From Aeromicrobium sp. Leaf350 (GTDB taxonomy: Bacteria; Actinomycetota; Actinomycetes; Propionibacteriales; Nocardioidaceae): a stretch of 64,000 bases of DNA. The DNA is taken from positions 124,001 to 188,000 of the forward strand of contig NZ_CAKASL010000001.1 in NCBI RefSeq assembly GCF_916858655.1. The letters are read 5' to 3'. Each line of letters begins with the position of its first letter. The first letter of the stretch is position 1. A program made the translations under genes and the position numbers. Shown here one piece after another: positions 55,100 through 64,000 of this stretch. The notes below the pieces were generated by a model. The model saw only the letters and a program-made list of their open reading frames with translations. It was not told the DNA's origin and searched no databases.

Positions 55100-56722
55100 T
55101 CAGTCGGACTCGGTGCGCGACCGCAGCAGCGACTGCGCTCCCAGGCCGATCACGAGGTAGATCATCGATCCGGCACCCCAGGCCACCAGGGCCTCCTTGC
55201 GCTCCGCGTTGGATCCCGAGAAGTCCACGAGGCCCGCCATGGGGGCGGTCAGGGCGTTGCAGACCGTCTCGACGGCCGAGTAGAGCCCGCCGGAGTCGTT
55301 GCCCAGCGCGACGAGCAGGGCTCCGACGGCCAGCACGACCGACAGGATGAGCCCGGCAGCACCGACCACCGCGGCCAGGACGGCGACGGTCGAGGACCGG
55401 GACGAGCCACGGGACTCGTCCGGGGGCTCCGGGACGGCGTCGATCTCGGCGGCCTCGCGCCGGGCGCGGGACTTCTCGACCTTCGCCGCGGCCTTCGACT
55501 CCGCACGGGTGCGGCGCTCGGCCGCCTTCGCCGACCGGGCGGACGCGCGGGCGGAGACGGCCGGCGCAGCGTCGACGGCGCGCTGCTCGGCCGTCGGCTC
55601 GTCGGAGTCGTCGACGTCGTCCTGGACGTCGAGGACGACCGTCTGCTCGGCCTCGAGCGCAGCAGCCTGCTCAGCCTCCAGACGCTCAGCCTCGAACCGC
55701 TCTGCTTCCAGACGCTCGGCCTCGAGGGCGGCGGCGTGCTCGGCCTCCAGACGCTCTGCCTCCCGTCGCTCCGCCTCGAGGGCGGCGGCGTCCTCCTCCT
55801 CGTCGAGGCGGCGCTGCTCGGCCTCGGCCTCGGCCGCCACCGCTGCGAGTCGGGTCGTCACCTCGTCGGCCGCCAGCTCGCGGTCGATCTCGTCGGGCTC
55901 GTACGGCTCCTCGACCTCGAGCTCGTCGGGACCGGCCGGGGCCGGCTCCTCGACGCGGGCGTCGCTGCGACGCAGGCGGGCCTCGCTGCGCGCACGTCGA
56001 CGCTCGAGTGCAGCGGCGCGGCGGGCCTGCTTCGCCGTCGCCCTGCGGCCACGGGTGCTCGGCGCCTCCGCAGCCACTGCCGCGGCGGGCTCGTCGTCGA
56101 TGTCGGTGTCGTCGGTCTGGGCCTGGTCGATGTCGTCGACGGCGACCGGCAGGGCCTCGGCGGCGAGTGCCTCCTCGACCTGCGGCTCCTCGACCACGGG
56201 CTCGGGCTCGGGGTCCTGAACGGGCTCGGGCTCGACGTCCTGAACGGGCTCGGGCAGGACCTCCGCGCTCAGACCTTCGTCGGGGGCGTCGGCCGGATCG
56301 ATCTCGTCAGGTGCGTCGACGGCGGGCGTGCCTTCGCGACGGGCACGCTTGGCCGCGCGTCGAGCCGCCTTGGCCTGCGCGCGCTCCAGCCGAGCCTGCT
56401 GTAGGGGCGTCAGCCGGTCGGTGTCGAACTCGACCTGCTCTGCCTCCTCCAGCGGGTCGACGACGCGGGACTCCTCGGTCGACTCGGGCTCCGCGAGCTC
56501 GGCCTCGGCCGATGCGGCACGCTCGTCCGCCTCGGCCTGCGCGGCCCACTCCCCCGCGGTCGTCAGACCCTGGAGGGCACGGTGCAGCGGGCTCGACTCG
56601 TCGAGCCCGCGGTCGGCGACCGCCCAACGCCCGGGGCCGTCCGACTCGGACGGCTCCGCGGGCGACTCATCTACGCCGGACGACCCTTTTTTTGATCGGG
56701 GAGGCAAGGGCTCCCGTCTCAC
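55100..56722 (-). CDS. Charged low-complexity protein with two C-terminal membrane helices
   Basis: A 540-residue protein. The first ~400 residues are Ala/Glu/Arg-rich and probably coiled coil, with a row of EAERLEAE / [11 protein letters not shown] repeats (about 300-345). It ends with two hydrophobic segments ([20 protein letters not shown]... and [19 protein letters not shown]), so the charged part should be cytoplasmic and anchored at its C-terminus. GTG at 56722 has AGGAGG six bases upstream and overlaps the end of the preceding coiled-coil gene by 56 bases. No named family recognised; context suggests a joint role with that gene, perhaps at the cell envelope. Confidence 0.65.
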   Translation of the reverse strand: MRREPLPPRSKKGSSGVDESPAEPSESDGPGRWAVADRGLDESSPLHRALQGLTTAGEWAAQAEADERAASAEAELAEPESTEESRVVDPLEEAEQVEFDTDRLTPLQQARLERAQAKAARRAAKRARREGTPAVDAPDEIDPADAPDEGLSAEVLPEPVQDVEPEPVQDPEPEPVVEEPQVEEALAAEALPVAVDDIDQAQTDDTDIDDEPAAAVAAEAPSTRGRRATAKQARRAAALERRRARSEARLRRSDARVEEPAPAGPDELEVEEPYEPDEIDRELAADEVTTRLAAVAAEAEAEQRRLDEEEDAAALEAERREAERLEAEHAAALEAERLEAERFEAERLEAEQAAALEAEQTVVLDVQDDVDDSDEPTAEQRAVDAAPAVSARASARSAKAAERRTRAESKAAAKVEKSRARREAAEIDAVPEPPDESRGSSRSSTVAVLAAVVGAAGLILSVVLAVGALLVALGNDSGGLYSAVETVCNALTAPMAGLVDFSGSNAERKEALVAWGAGSMIYLVIGLGAQSLLRSRTESD

Positions 56723-59237
56723 CGCTCACCTCCTGGAGCGTCTCCCCCGCGTCGTCGTCGTCGGCGTCGCCGCCGTCGTCGACGAACTCCGACGCCGTGG
56801 GCGCCGAGGGGGTCAGGGGGGTGCCCTTGGCGACCTGGTTCGCCATCACGATGTGCTCCTGGGCGACTCGCTCGGCCTCGGCCTCGGCGGCGGCGACCCA
56901 CTCCATCGCGGTGCGCTCGGCCTCCTGCAGCTTTTGCTCGGCGGCCTCGCGGGCCGCGGCGACCGCCTGGCTGAGACGCTCCTGCGCCTCACGCTTGGAC
57001 GCGATCGTGACACGCTCGGCCTCGGCCTGCGCCTCGGCGATGCGACGGCGGGACTCCGACTCGGCGGAGGCTGCCACCCGGCGAGCCTCCTCCTGGGCGG
57101 CGGCGACCTTCTCGGCAGCCGCACGTTCGGCCTCGGCGACCTTGCGCTCGGCGTCCTGGCGTGCAGCCTCGGCGGCACGCTCCTGCTCGCGCTCGGCCTC
57201 GGCACGGGCCGCAGCGGCGACCCGGGCAGCCTCGGCGGCCTCGGCGGCGACGCGCTCGGCCTCGGCCTGGGCCAGACGCACCCGCTCCTCGGCGACGCGC
57301 TCGGCGTCGGACAGACGACGCGCGGCCTCGACCCGCTGGGCCTCGGCGTCCTCGGCGAGACGACGGGCCTGCGACTCCGCCTCGGCGACCATGGCCTTGG
57401 CCTCGTCGCGCTCACGGGCGAGCTCCTTCGCGGCCGCCTCGTGGCGACCGGCCGCCTCCGAGGCGAGGCGCTCGGCCTCGACCTTGGCGGCGACGAGCTT
57501 CTCCTCCGCTGCACGCTCGGCGTCGGCGACGCGCACGGCGATCGCCACCCGCTCGGCGGCGACCTCCTGGGCGTACTTCTCGGCCTCGGACCGCGCGGCG
57601 GCGACGTGGTTGGCCGCGGTCTCCTCGGCCTCACGGACGATGCGCTCGGACTCGGCCTTGACCTCGGCGAGGCGGCGGTCGGCCTCCTCGCGCTCGCCGG
57701 CGAGCTGCTTGTGGGCGGCCTCGCGCTGCTGCGCGGCCTGACGAGCGACCTCGTCGGCCTTCTGCTGAGCGGCGGCGATGCGCCGGTCGGCGTCGGCCTC
57801 GGCGGCCTGGAGACGCTCCTGCGTCGTGCGCGCCGCCTCGGCCTCGGCCTCGGCGATGCGCTTCTCGGTGTTGCGCGCCGCCTCCTCCTCGGCCGACTGG
57901 ACCAGGCGCCGGGCCTCGGCCTCGGCGTCGCTGATGCGCGCGGCAGCGGCGCGGTCGGCGTCGGCCTTGGCCTGCGCCACGCGCTCGTCGGACTCGCGCT
58001 GGAGCTCGGCGATGCGGGCCGCGGCGGCCGACCGCTCGCTCTGGATGTCGCGGTTGACCCGCTCGGCCTCGGAGCGGGCTGCGGCGACGCGCTCCTCGGC
58101 GGCCTCCTCGGCGGCACGGAGCTTCTGGGCGGCGGCCTCGCGCTGACGGGTCTCGTCGGCCTCCAGGCGCGCCTCGAGGTCGGCACGCTCACGAGCGGCC
58201 TCCTCCATCAGACGGGCGGCCTCGGCACGAGCCGCGGCGACGCGGCCCTGGGCCGCGGCGCTCGCTGCGGCCAGCTTCTCCGCGAAGGACGACACGGGGG
58301 CGGCCGGCTCGGGCTCGGGCGCCACCTCGGCGACCGGCTCGGGCTCACGGACCGGCTCCGGCTCCGGGCCGGCCAGGCTGTCGATGTAGCTGACGCTGTA
58401 GGACTCCGGCTCGGGCTCCTGGACGGGCTCGGGCTCGGGCGTCACCTCGGCGACCGGCTCCGGCTCACGAACCGGCTCAGGCTCCGGTGCCACCTCGGCG
58501 ACGGGCTCCGGCTCCGGCTCGGGGGCAGGCTCGGGCTCGGGCTCGGGGGCAGGCTCGGGTGCCACCTCGGCGACCGGCTCAGGCTCCGGGGCGACCTCGG
58601 CGACCGGCTGGGGCTCGGGCTCGGGCGCCGCCTCGGCGACGGGCTCGGGCTGCGGCTCGGACTCGGACTTCTTCTCGTCGGCGGCAAGCTCTCCGGCCGT
58701 GGCGGCCGTCCAGAGGCGTCCGAAGACCGACTCCTTCGGCTCGTCGGCGGGCGCGTCCGCCGACGTCGGCTCGGGCTCGGCGGCGCGCGGGGCCTCGGGC
58801 TCCTGACCGCGCTGGATCTCCTCGGCGATCTCGTCGCGGCTCAGCTCGCGGGTGGAGTCACCCGCCGCGCTCGAGTCGTCGGCCTCGGTGGCACTGCGCT
58901 CCGAGGCGGCCTGGCGAGCGGCCTCGAGCTTCTGGGCGAGCGTCTGCGGCTCGGCGGGCTTCGGCTCGTCGAGGTCGTCTGCGGAGTCCTCGACCTCGTC
59001 GGCCTCGTCATCGGCCGGACCCTTGCGCGACGAGCGCTCCTCGCGACGGCGCTTGGCGGCGTCGAGACGGGCCGCCTTGGCAGCAGCACGGCGCTCACGG
59101 GCCGAGAGGGGGCGTCCGGCGCCGGAAGCGGTCGGCGTCGATCCCTCGTCGCCGGAGTCGCCGATCATGTCGGCCGCGACCCTCAAGGGGTCGGCCGGAG
59201 CACTACCGGTGGTCGGCTTCTCGTCTGAGTCGCTCAT
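56667..59237 (-). CDS. Large coiled-coil protein with Pro/Glu/Val-repeat linker
   Basis: An 856-residue acidic protein. After a charged N-terminus comes a long Glu-Pro-Glu-Pro/Val-Ala-Glu-Val-rich linker (about residues 195-330, repeats of [14 protein letters not shown]), then about 470 residues of nearly unbroken Ala/Glu/Arg heptads ([14 protein letters not shown]), and a basic tail IKKRVVRRR. It looks like a cytoskeletal or polar-scaffold protein (DivIVA/Scy-like in composition only) or an F-ATPase b-like stalk. ATG at 59237 follows GGAAAGGGAG. Its end contains an A7 run, striking in this GC-rich sequence, inside the overlap with the next gene. Confidence 0.7.
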   Translation of the reverse strand: MSDSDEKPTTGSAPADPLRVAADMIGDSGDEGSTPTASGAGRPLSARERRAAAKAARLDAAKRRREERSSRKGPADDEADEVEDSADDLDEPKPAEPQTLAQKLEAARQAASERSATEADDSSAAGDSTRELSRDEIAEEIQRGQEPEAPRAAEPEPTSADAPADEPKESVFGRLWTAATAGELAADEKKSESEPQPEPVAEAAPEPEPQPVAEVAPEPEPVAEVAPEPAPEPEPEPAPEPEPEPVAEVAPEPEPVREPEPVAEVTPEPEPVQEPEPESYSVSYIDSLAGPEPEPVREPEPVAEVAPEPEPAAPVSSFAEKLAAASAAAQGRVAAARAEAARLMEEAARERADLEARLEADETRQREAAAQKLRAAEEAAEERVAAARSEAERVNRDIQSERSAAAARIAELQRESDERVAQAKADADRAAAARISDAEAEARRLVQSAEEEAARNTEKRIAEAEAEAARTTQERLQAAEADADRRIAAAQQKADEVARQAAQQREAAHKQLAGEREEADRRLAEVKAESERIVREAEETAANHVAAARSEAEKYAQEVAAERVAIAVRVADAERAAEEKLVAAKVEAERLASEAAGRHEAAAKELARERDEAKAMVAEAESQARRLAEDAEAQRVEAARRLSDAERVAEERVRLAQAEAERVAAEAAEAARVAAAARAEAEREQERAAEAARQDAERKVAEAERAAAEKVAAAQEEARRVAASAESESRRRIAEAQAEAERVTIASKREAQERLSQAVAAAREAAEQKLQEAERTAMEWVAAAEAEAERVAQEHIVMANQVAKGTPLTPSAPTASEFVDDGGDADDDDAGETLQEVSGETGALASPIKKRVVRRR

Positions 59238-59346
59238 GACTCCCTTTCCTTGCGGGCCCTGCCAGGTCACGTCCGCATCAGTATGCCTCAAGTGTCACTC
59301 GAGTCCACGCGTATTGCGGACCCGGTGGTCGGTGCGTCCGGCGGGG

Positions 59347-60126
59347 TCAGCGACCGGTGAAGGTCGCCTTGCCGGGACCGTTCTCGACGAACGAGGTCAT
59401 GCCGGCCCGGGCGTCGTCGGTCGCGAAGAGACCGGTGAACTCGACCCGCTCGATCTCCAGGCCCGACTGCAGGTCGACCTCGAGACCGCGGTCGATCGCG
59501 GACTTCGCCGCGCGGAGTGCCAGAGCCGGACCTCCGACGAACTGCGTGGCCCAGGCGACGGCCTCGGTCAGCACGTCCGCCGCAGGGACGACGCGGTCGA
59601 CCAGGCCGATGCGCAGAGCCTCCTCGGCGTCGACGAAGCGACCCGTGAAGATCAGCTCCTTCGCGGTGCTCGGTCCCACCAGGCGCGACAGGCGCTGCGT
59701 GCCGCCCGCGCCGGGGATGATGCCCAGCAGGATCTCGGGCTGGCCGAGCTTGGCGTTGTCGGCCGCGATGCGGAGGTCGGTGGCGAGGGCGACCTCGCAG
59801 CCGCCACCGAGCGCGAAGCCGGTGATCGCCGAGATCGTGGGCTTGCCGATGGCCGCCAGGGCCCGCGTGAAGTCCTGCAGGAGGTGGGCGTGTCGCACCA
59901 TCTCCTGGTAGGTCATGTCGGCCATCTGCTTGACGTCGGCACCGGCCGCGAAGACGCGCTCGCCGCCGTAGACCACGACGGCAGCGACGTCGTCGCGCTC
60001 GTCGGCCTCACGGGCGACCTCGATGAGCTCACGCTGCACCTGGGCGTCGAGGGCGTTCATCTTGGGCCGGTCCAGACGGATCGTTCCCACGCCGCCCTCG
60101 ACCTCGAGCCGCACGAACTCTGCCAC
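59347..60126 (-). CDS. Enoyl-CoA hydratase/isomerase
   Basis: Crotonase-fold enzyme, 259 residues, hydrating trans-2-enoyl-CoA in beta-oxidation. Oxyanion-hole strands are VYGGERVFAAGADVKQM and ITGFALGGGCEVALATDLRIAADNAKLGQPE; the second catalytic glutamate is in GIIPGAGGTQRLSRLVG, with both family acids (E in GGGCE and in QPEI) in place. GTG at 60126 follows AAGGAG and begins the family N-terminus, so the longer open frame is not used. Acyl-chain preference unknown. Confidence 0.93.
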   Translation of the reverse strand: MAEFVRLEVEGGVGTIRLDRPKMNALDAQVQRELIEVAREADERDDVAAVVVYGGERVFAAGADVKQMADMTYQEMVRHAHLLQDFTRALAAIGKPTISAITGFALGGGCEVALATDLRIAADNAKLGQPEILLGIIPGAGGTQRLSRLVGPSTAKELIFTGRFVDAEEALRIGLVDRVVPAADVLTEAVAWATQFVGGPALALRAAKSAIDRGLEVDLQSGLEIERVEFTGLFATDDARAGMTSFVENGPGKATFTGR

Positions 60127-60272
60127 GTCGATCTCCTTGCCTGCGGCGCCAAGGCCGCCGATCAGGTCACGGCTCTGGTGGCCGGACTCGTCGATGTCGC
60201 CGAGCATAGGGGCGCACGCGGGTGACCGCGTACGGTGGTCGGGGCCCGACCCGGGCCGGACGAGAGGCAGGC

Positions 60273-61139
60273 ATGGACGCAACGGAGATCGCCGACGACA
60301 CCGTCACCCTGCGCCCCGAGCGATCCCAGTCCGGGTTCGACGGCTACAGCGTGTGGGTCGAGTCCGAGCGCGTCGGCTCGGTGGCCCTGCGGCAGGAGTC
60401 GCGCTCGACCTGGTCGATCCGCTGGAACGTCGGCACGGGCGACTCGGCCGCGCGCTGGGCGATCCACGCCGTGGGGCTGGCCGTCGACCACGTGCTCGGC
60501 GCGCTGGGCGCCGGGCGTGTCGAGGCCCGCATCCCCGTCGACCGCACGGCGGACGTCCGGGCGGCCTCGATCAGCGGTCTCCGCAAGGAAGGGGTGCTGC
60601 GCAGTGCTCCGGGTGAGACCGATCGCGTCCTGATGGCGCGCCTTTCGACCGATCCGCCCGCCCGCAGCCGCGACGGCTTCATCGCGATCCTCAACGCCGG
60701 GCTCCCCACGAAGCGCGTCATCGCGCAGGGACTCTGGCGTGACGAGGCCGGCCGGGTGCTGCTGTGCGAGCTGACCTACAAGCAGGAGTGGGACCTGCCC
60801 GGCGGCGTGATCGAGGTCGGCGAGTCGCCGGCGCTCGGCCTCGCCCGTGAGCTGCGCGAGGAGCTGGGACTGGACGTCGAGGTGGGCGACCTCGTGACCG
60901 TCAGCTGGCTCCCGGCCTGGCGCGGCTGGGACGACGCCTGCATCTTCCTGTTCGACCTGGGCGTCGCCGACGCCTCGATCACCTCGACCATGACGCTGCA
61001 GCCCACCGAGATCGCCGGTGTGCACTGGTGCGACCCCGCCACCATCGGTGAACGCGCCACCGCGGCGGCCACCGAGGTCCTCGCCGCCGTCACCACCGGC
61101 GTGACCCCCTACCGCGAGGCCCCCCTCGCCCCTGAGTGA
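60273..61139 (+). CDS. GNAT-like plus NUDIX hydrolase fusion protein
   Basis: A 288-residue protein. The first ~125 residues resemble a GNAT acetyltransferase domain (VTLRPERS..., SIRWNVGTGDSAARWAIHAVGLAVDHVLG, VEARIPVDRTADVRAASISGLRKEG), without a clear acetyl-CoA loop. The rest is a NUDIX hydrolase with an intact box: GGVIEVGESPALGLARELREELGL. So it should cleave a nucleoside-diphosphate-linked substrate; the first domain may bind or modify it. ATG at 60273 follows GAGAGG. Divergent from the enoyl-CoA hydratase gene, convergent with the lipoprotein gene. Confidence 0.85.
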   Translation: MDATEIADDTVTLRPERSQSGFDGYSVWVESERVGSVALRQESRSTWSIRWNVGTGDSAARWAIHAVGLAVDHVLGALGAGRVEARIPVDRTADVRAASISGLRKEGVLRSAPGETDRVLMARLSTDPPARSRDGFIAILNAGLPTKRVIAQGLWRDEAGRVLLCELTYKQEWDLPGGVIEVGESPALGLARELREELGLDVEVGDLVTVSWLPAWRGWDDACIFLFDLGVADASITSTMTLQPTEIAGVHWCDPATIGERATAAATEVLAAVTTGVTPYREAPLAPE

Positions 61140-61146
61140 CCCCGGC

Positions 61147-61207
61147 GAGATGTGTGGACCTGGGCCCCATTTCTCGACGAGGAAAGGGGCGCAAGCCCAC
61201 ACTTCTC
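61147..61207. repeat. Palindromic intergenic element 3 (NUDIX / lipoprotein)
   Basis: Two 30-base arms match at 24 of 30 positions around a single central base, filling the gap between convergent genes. The left arm contains GATGTGTGG and GCCCCATTTC, shared with the element at 39781-39833, and the right end CCCACACTTCTCG resembles that element's CCACATCTCG. It overlaps nothing but lies 6 bases from the lipoprotein stop. Confidence 0.65.
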
Positions 61208-61212
61208 GCTGG

Positions 61213-62157
61213 TCAGCCCTGCTCGACCGCCACGACGCCGCCGAACTGGCCGATGGCCCGCACCTCGCCGGAACCCGGCGGAACGACGAGCAGGACCTGG
61301 TGGTCGAACCGCACGACACCGCTGCCGACGAGGCCTTCCGGCGCCAGCGCGTTCTGCACGGTGCCTGCGGCGTAGGTGACGGTGCGGCCGGGGGTGATCT
61401 GGAACTGGTCGGCCCGGTGCAGGGTCGCGAACACCAGCGCTCCCCCGTCGGCCGTGCGCAGCACGTACTGCACCGGCTCGGCGGTCCACGCCTGCGAGAA
61501 CTCGACGTCGGGCAGCTGCGCGCTCTGCTGGTAGGAGTCGACCATCTGCTGGCGGAAGGGGTCGTCGGCCGCGACGGTCTCGGCCGGCGCCTCGGGCAGC
61601 GAGGCGAGGGCGGCGACGTAGGCGTCGACCGCGGCCTGCGGCGAGAGCACCATGCCCCGCTCGTCGTCCGGTGACACCGTGACGGCCGTCGCGTCGTCGG
61701 TGACGCGAAGCTCCGGCAACGACGCCTGGGCGACGATCGCCGGACTCTCCGTCAGGGTCCACTCGTCGACCGCGCTCGCCCGGGCGAAGACCTGCACCCG
61801 CCGCTCGCCGCCGTCGGCACTCGCGACGGCGACGAACCACAGCGGGTACGCGCCGAACCGCGGGATCGCGACCTCCTCGGCCCGCAGCACCGTCTCGGTG
61901 CCTCCGCCATCGACCTGGAAGGCGGCGGTGTCGATGTCGAGCACCGACCCGCTCTCGACGACGGACAACGGCTGGGGGTCGCCGATGTCGACGGCCGCCC
62001 CGTACACCTCGCGGTAGCGGGCGTAGACGCTGTCGACCTCGTCCTCCGCGATCGCGAGCTTCGTCGCATCGGCGTCGTCGCGCTGGTGCGGCACGGCGCA
62101 CGCCAGCAGGGACAGGCACGAGACGACGGCCACCCCGAGCCGCAGGATCCTGCTCAT
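61213..62157 (-). CDS. Lipoprotein of unknown function
   Basis: A 314-residue lipoprotein: signal MSRILRLGVAVVSCLSLL and lipobox LLAC. The mature part has mixed alpha/beta character with no motif I recognise; conserved-looking stretches are VYARYREVYGAAVDIGD, PRFGAYPLWFVAVA and QQMVDSYQQSAQLPDVEF. ATG at 62157 overlaps the stop of the upstream membrane protein (ATGA), so both are probably made together and located at the same membrane face. Confidence 0.8.
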   Translation of the reverse strand: MSRILRLGVAVVSCLSLLACAVPHQRDDADATKLAIAEDEVDSVYARYREVYGAAVDIGDPQPLSVVESGSVLDIDTAAFQVDGGGTETVLRAEEVAIPRFGAYPLWFVAVASADGGERRVQVFARASAVDEWTLTESPAIVAQASLPELRVTDDATAVTVSPDDERGMVLSPQAAVDAYVAALASLPEAPAETVAADDPFRQQMVDSYQQSAQLPDVEFSQAWTAEPVQYVLRTADGGALVFATLHRADQFQITPGRTVTYAAGTVQNALAPEGLVGSGVVRFDHQVLLVVPPGSGEVRAIGQFGGVVAVEQG

Positions 62158-63173
62158 CGCGGGCCCTCCGTCGTGTCCTCGTCGTCGACGACGTCGAACT
62201 CGTGCAGCTCAGCCTCGGTCACCTCGTGCTCGACGCCGTCCTCGTCGACCCAGACGTAGAGCACCTGCGGCGTGGCGCTCGGCGGCTCCGGCTCCGATTC
62301 GGGTGCCGGCTGCGGCTCGGGCTCCGGCTCCGGTTCGGGCACCGGCTCCGGTTCGGGCTCGGGTGCCGGCTGCGGCTCGGGCTCCGGTCGGGGCTCGACC
62401 AGGTCCTCCTCGTCGACCACCTCGAAGCCGTCGAGCTCGTCCGGGTCGATCTCGTGCTCCACCCCGTGCTCGTCGACGTACAGGAAGACCTCGACCTCCT
62501 CGACCTCCACCGCCTCGGTGTCGTCGAGCTCGTCGGGCTGGCTGCGCCACACGTGGTGGCGGCGCAGCAGGCCGCCGAACCACGCGACACCGACGCCCAG
62601 CAGCGCGATGCCCGCGCCGCGGCCGAAGCCGCCGCGGATGCCGTAGGCGGTCGTGACCTCGAGACCCGAGAGGTTCGTGGACCCGACCGCGACGACGGCG
62701 ATCGACACGGGCTCGTCCGGCAGGGTCAGGCTGACGTCGGCACCGCCGAGACCGGCCTGGGAGACGATCCACCAGTCGAGCGCGGTGGGCGCGGACGGCA
62801 CGTTGGGCTCGCCCTCGACGGACCGGGTCTCGATGTCCCACGGCGTCCCGTACGAGGTGATCTCGACGCGCGCGGCGTTGCTGAGGTAGTTCTCCACGTC
62901 GACGGTGTTGCCCACGCCGACGAAGACGGGCTTGCCGATCGGCACCTCCACGAGCACGTCGACCTGCACGCCGACCCACGTCACGACCCCCGGCGCCGTC
63001 ACGACGGCTGCCTGGTCGGTGTCGATGGCGTGTGGGCCGGTCGTGATGCGCCCGTCAGGTCCGAGCACGACCATGAGCGCGGCACCGGCGAGCGCGACGA
63101 GGACACCGAGCACGCTGATCGCCCAGGCCCCGATCGTGCGCCCCCTGATCCGCCCCCTCATGCGCCCCGTCAT
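62154..63173 (-). CDS. Membrane protein with duplicated acidic motif and Pro-Glu linker
   Basis: A 339-residue protein. It has an N-terminal membrane helix (AWAISVLGVLVALAGAALMVVL), about 120 extracellular residues, and a second helix (GAGIALLGVGVAWFGGLL) near 205. The cytoplasmic tail carries a motif twice, LYVDEHGVEHEIDPDEL-x-GFEVVDEED (about 232-257) and YVWVDEDGVEHEVTEAEL-x-EFDVVDDED (C-terminus), joined by a ~50-residue Pro-Glu repeat linker. ATG at 63173 is favoured because GGGAGGG lies 9 bases upstream; GTG at 63179 is the alternative. Coupled to the downstream lipoprotein. Family unknown. Confidence 0.8.
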   Translation of the reverse strand: MTGRMRGRIRGRTIGAWAISVLGVLVALAGAALMVVLGPDGRITTGPHAIDTDQAAVVTAPGVVTWVGVQVDVLVEVPIGKPVFVGVGNTVDVENYLSNAARVEITSYGTPWDIETRSVEGEPNVPSAPTALDWWIVSQAGLGGADVSLTLPDEPVSIAVVAVGSTNLSGLEVTTAYGIRGGFGRGAGIALLGVGVAWFGGLLRRHHVWRSQPDELDDTEAVEVEEVEVFLYVDEHGVEHEIDPDELDGFEVVDEEDLVEPRPEPEPQPAPEPEPEPVPEPEPEPEPQPAPESEPEPPSATPQVLYVWVDEDGVEHEVTEAELHEFDVVDDEDTTEGPR

Positions 63174-63292
63174 CCGCACCGTCCCTCCCGACGACGGGCG
63201 CCCTCGCGCACCGCGACGCCGACCCTACCTGCGGCGATCGGATCCTGCGGGAGACGCGCGGTGAGGGTCTCGCGGCGGGTCTCGGTGGGTTC

Positions 63293-64000
63293 TCAGTACA
63301 GGGCGGTCGCCAGCAGGCGTCGCGCCGTCGCGACGCGCGGGTCGTCCGAGCCCACGACGACGAACAGGTCGAGGAGGCGTGCTCGCACGCGATCGCGATC
63401 GTCCTCGCTCGTGCGACGCACGAGCTGGATCAGGCGGTCGAAGGCGTCCTCGACGTGACCGCCGCTGACGTCGAGGTCGGCGACCAGCAGCTGGGCGTCG
63501 ATGTCGTCGGGAGCGTCCGCTGCCGCGGCACGGGCCTGCTGGAGGTCCGAGCCCTGGGTGCGCGCCATGAGCCGCACGCCGGCGAGCCGCTCGGCGACCT
63601 CGGCGTCGCCGGGGTTCTGGGCAGCGAGCTTCTCGTACGCGGCCACGGCACCCGGGAGGTCCCCCGCGGCGAAGGCGGCGTCCGCCTCCGCGAAGCGCGG
63701 ATCGTCCGCCGGCTCCTCCAGGGCCTCGGGCGCGGAGCCGGGGGCAGGCGCACGTCCCGTGACGCCGTGCTCGGCGCCCAGGCGGATCAGCTCGTCGAAG
63801 TAGCCGCGGATCTGCTCGTCCGGCACGGCGCTCTGGAACAGCGGAACGGGCTGGCCCTTCACGAGACCGACGACGAGCGGCACCGACTGCGCGCCGAGCG
63901 CCTGACCGATGCCGGGGTTGGCGTCCACGTCGACCTGCGCGAGCAGCAGCTGACCGTCGTACGCGTTGGCCGCGGCGGCGAGCCGGGCGTTGAACTCGGC
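63293..64000 (-). CDS. Thioredoxin-fold/TPR chaperedoxin-like protein, C-terminal part
   Basis: The gene runs off the right edge; 235 residues are visible. The start of the visible part (LLLAQVDVDANPGIGQALGAQSVPLVVGLVKGQPV) is the second half of a thioredoxin fold, with the cis-proline in QSVPLVV; next come a linker and a tetratricopeptide-like region (FAEADAAFAAGDLPGAVAAYEKLAAQNPGDAEV, DLQQARAAAADAPDDIDAQLLVADLDVSGG). This order matches YbbN/CnoX-type chaperedoxins, which hold unfolded proteins under oxidative stress. The thioredoxin active site lies beyond the window. Confidence 0.85.
   Translation of the reverse strand, partial: AEFNARLAAAANAYDGQLLLAQVDVDANPGIGQALGAQSVPLVVGLVKGQPVPLFQSAVPDEQIRGYFDELIRLGAEHGVTGRAPAPGSAPEALEEPADDPRFAEADAAFAAGDLPGAVAAYEKLAAQNPGDAEVAERLAGVRLMARTQGSDLQQARAAAADAPDDIDAQLLVADLDVSGGHVEDAFDRLIQLVRRTSEDDRDRVRARLLDLFVVVGSDDPRVATARRLLATALY

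Noticed and set aside
56667..56722. Programmed frameshift at AAAAAAA fusing the two coiled-coil genes
   Set aside because: The downstream gene has its own well-placed AGGAGG and GTG, and the upstream protein ends in a plausible basic tail, so separate translation explains the data; kept only as a side remark.
56328..59228. Plus-strand Leu/Gly-rich frame that looks like a repeat protein
   Set aside because: It is the complement of the Ala/Glu/Arg heptad codons of the coiled-coil gene; the repeat is inherited from that gene and no ribosome-binding site precedes it.

Overview
The window is very GC-rich double-stranded bacterial DNA with dense, mostly non-overlapping genes, many GTG starts and ATGA/GTGA gene junctions. 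The gene set (SOS-controlled imuA'-imuB-dnaE2 mutasome, Eis-type acetyltransferase, NrtR-controlled nadABC, gatCAB, class I KARI, etfBA) fits an actinobacterium, most likely a member of the Propionibacteriales/Nocardioidaceae (Aeromicrobium- or Nocardioides-like). That placement is inference from gene content; no rRNA or tRNA gene is visible to confirm it.

Layout. 1-437: 3' end of a MocR-type aminotransferase. 776-4387 (minus): ilvB-ilvN-ilvC with a leader peptide and attenuator upstream of ilvB. 4548-7738 (plus): a cluster of five small paralogous lipoproteins (seven copies of one short domain, one protein carrying three) plus a 70-residue secreted protein, the most accessory-looking part of the window. 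7782-16471: an SDR with a zinc motif, a Uma2 nuclease-like protein, ilvD, a SatD-like regulator/membrane protein pair behind a repeated operator, an ATP-grasp enzyme, hemerythrin, patatin and an alpha/beta hydrolase. 16464-19758 (minus): gatCAB, divergent from ppk2. 20851-25519 (minus): small membrane protein, ligA-DUF1272-DinB, and a MetE core protein. 25695-34638 (minus): one long, tightly overlapped operon nrtR-nadA-nadB-nadC-nifS1, then nifS2-mnmA-FAD oxidoreductase, with a palindromic operator sitting on the nrtR promoter. 34789-39757 (plus): a purple-acid-phosphatase-like exported phosphoesterase, TetR-MFS efflux pair, and Eis-like acetyltransferase. 39844-45555 (minus): imuA'-imuB-dnaE2 with a perfect LexA box. 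45587-52931 (minus): BCCT osmolyte transporter and a complete peptide ABC transporter. 53147-54888 (minus): etfB-etfA. 55100-59237 (minus): two low-complexity, coiled-coil/membrane proteins. 59347-63173: enoyl-CoA hydratase, GNAT-NUDIX fusion, lipoprotein and a membrane protein with a duplicated acidic motif. 63293-64000: 3' end of a thioredoxin/TPR (CnoX-like) gene.

How genes work together: branched-chain amino acid synthesis (ilvB/N/C plus distant ilvD) is probably controlled by translation-coupled attenuation; de novo NAD synthesis (nadA/B/C) is co-transcribed with cysteine desulfurases that can supply the Fe-S cluster of NadA and the thiolation sulfur used by MnmA; the mutasome genes form one SOS operon. 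Recurrent regulatory themes are a -10-like hexamer exactly 6 nt before the start codon (leaderless mRNAs) at about ten genes, and related long palindromes between three convergent gene pairs. No CRISPR array, insertion sequence, prophage, tRNA or rRNA gene was found.
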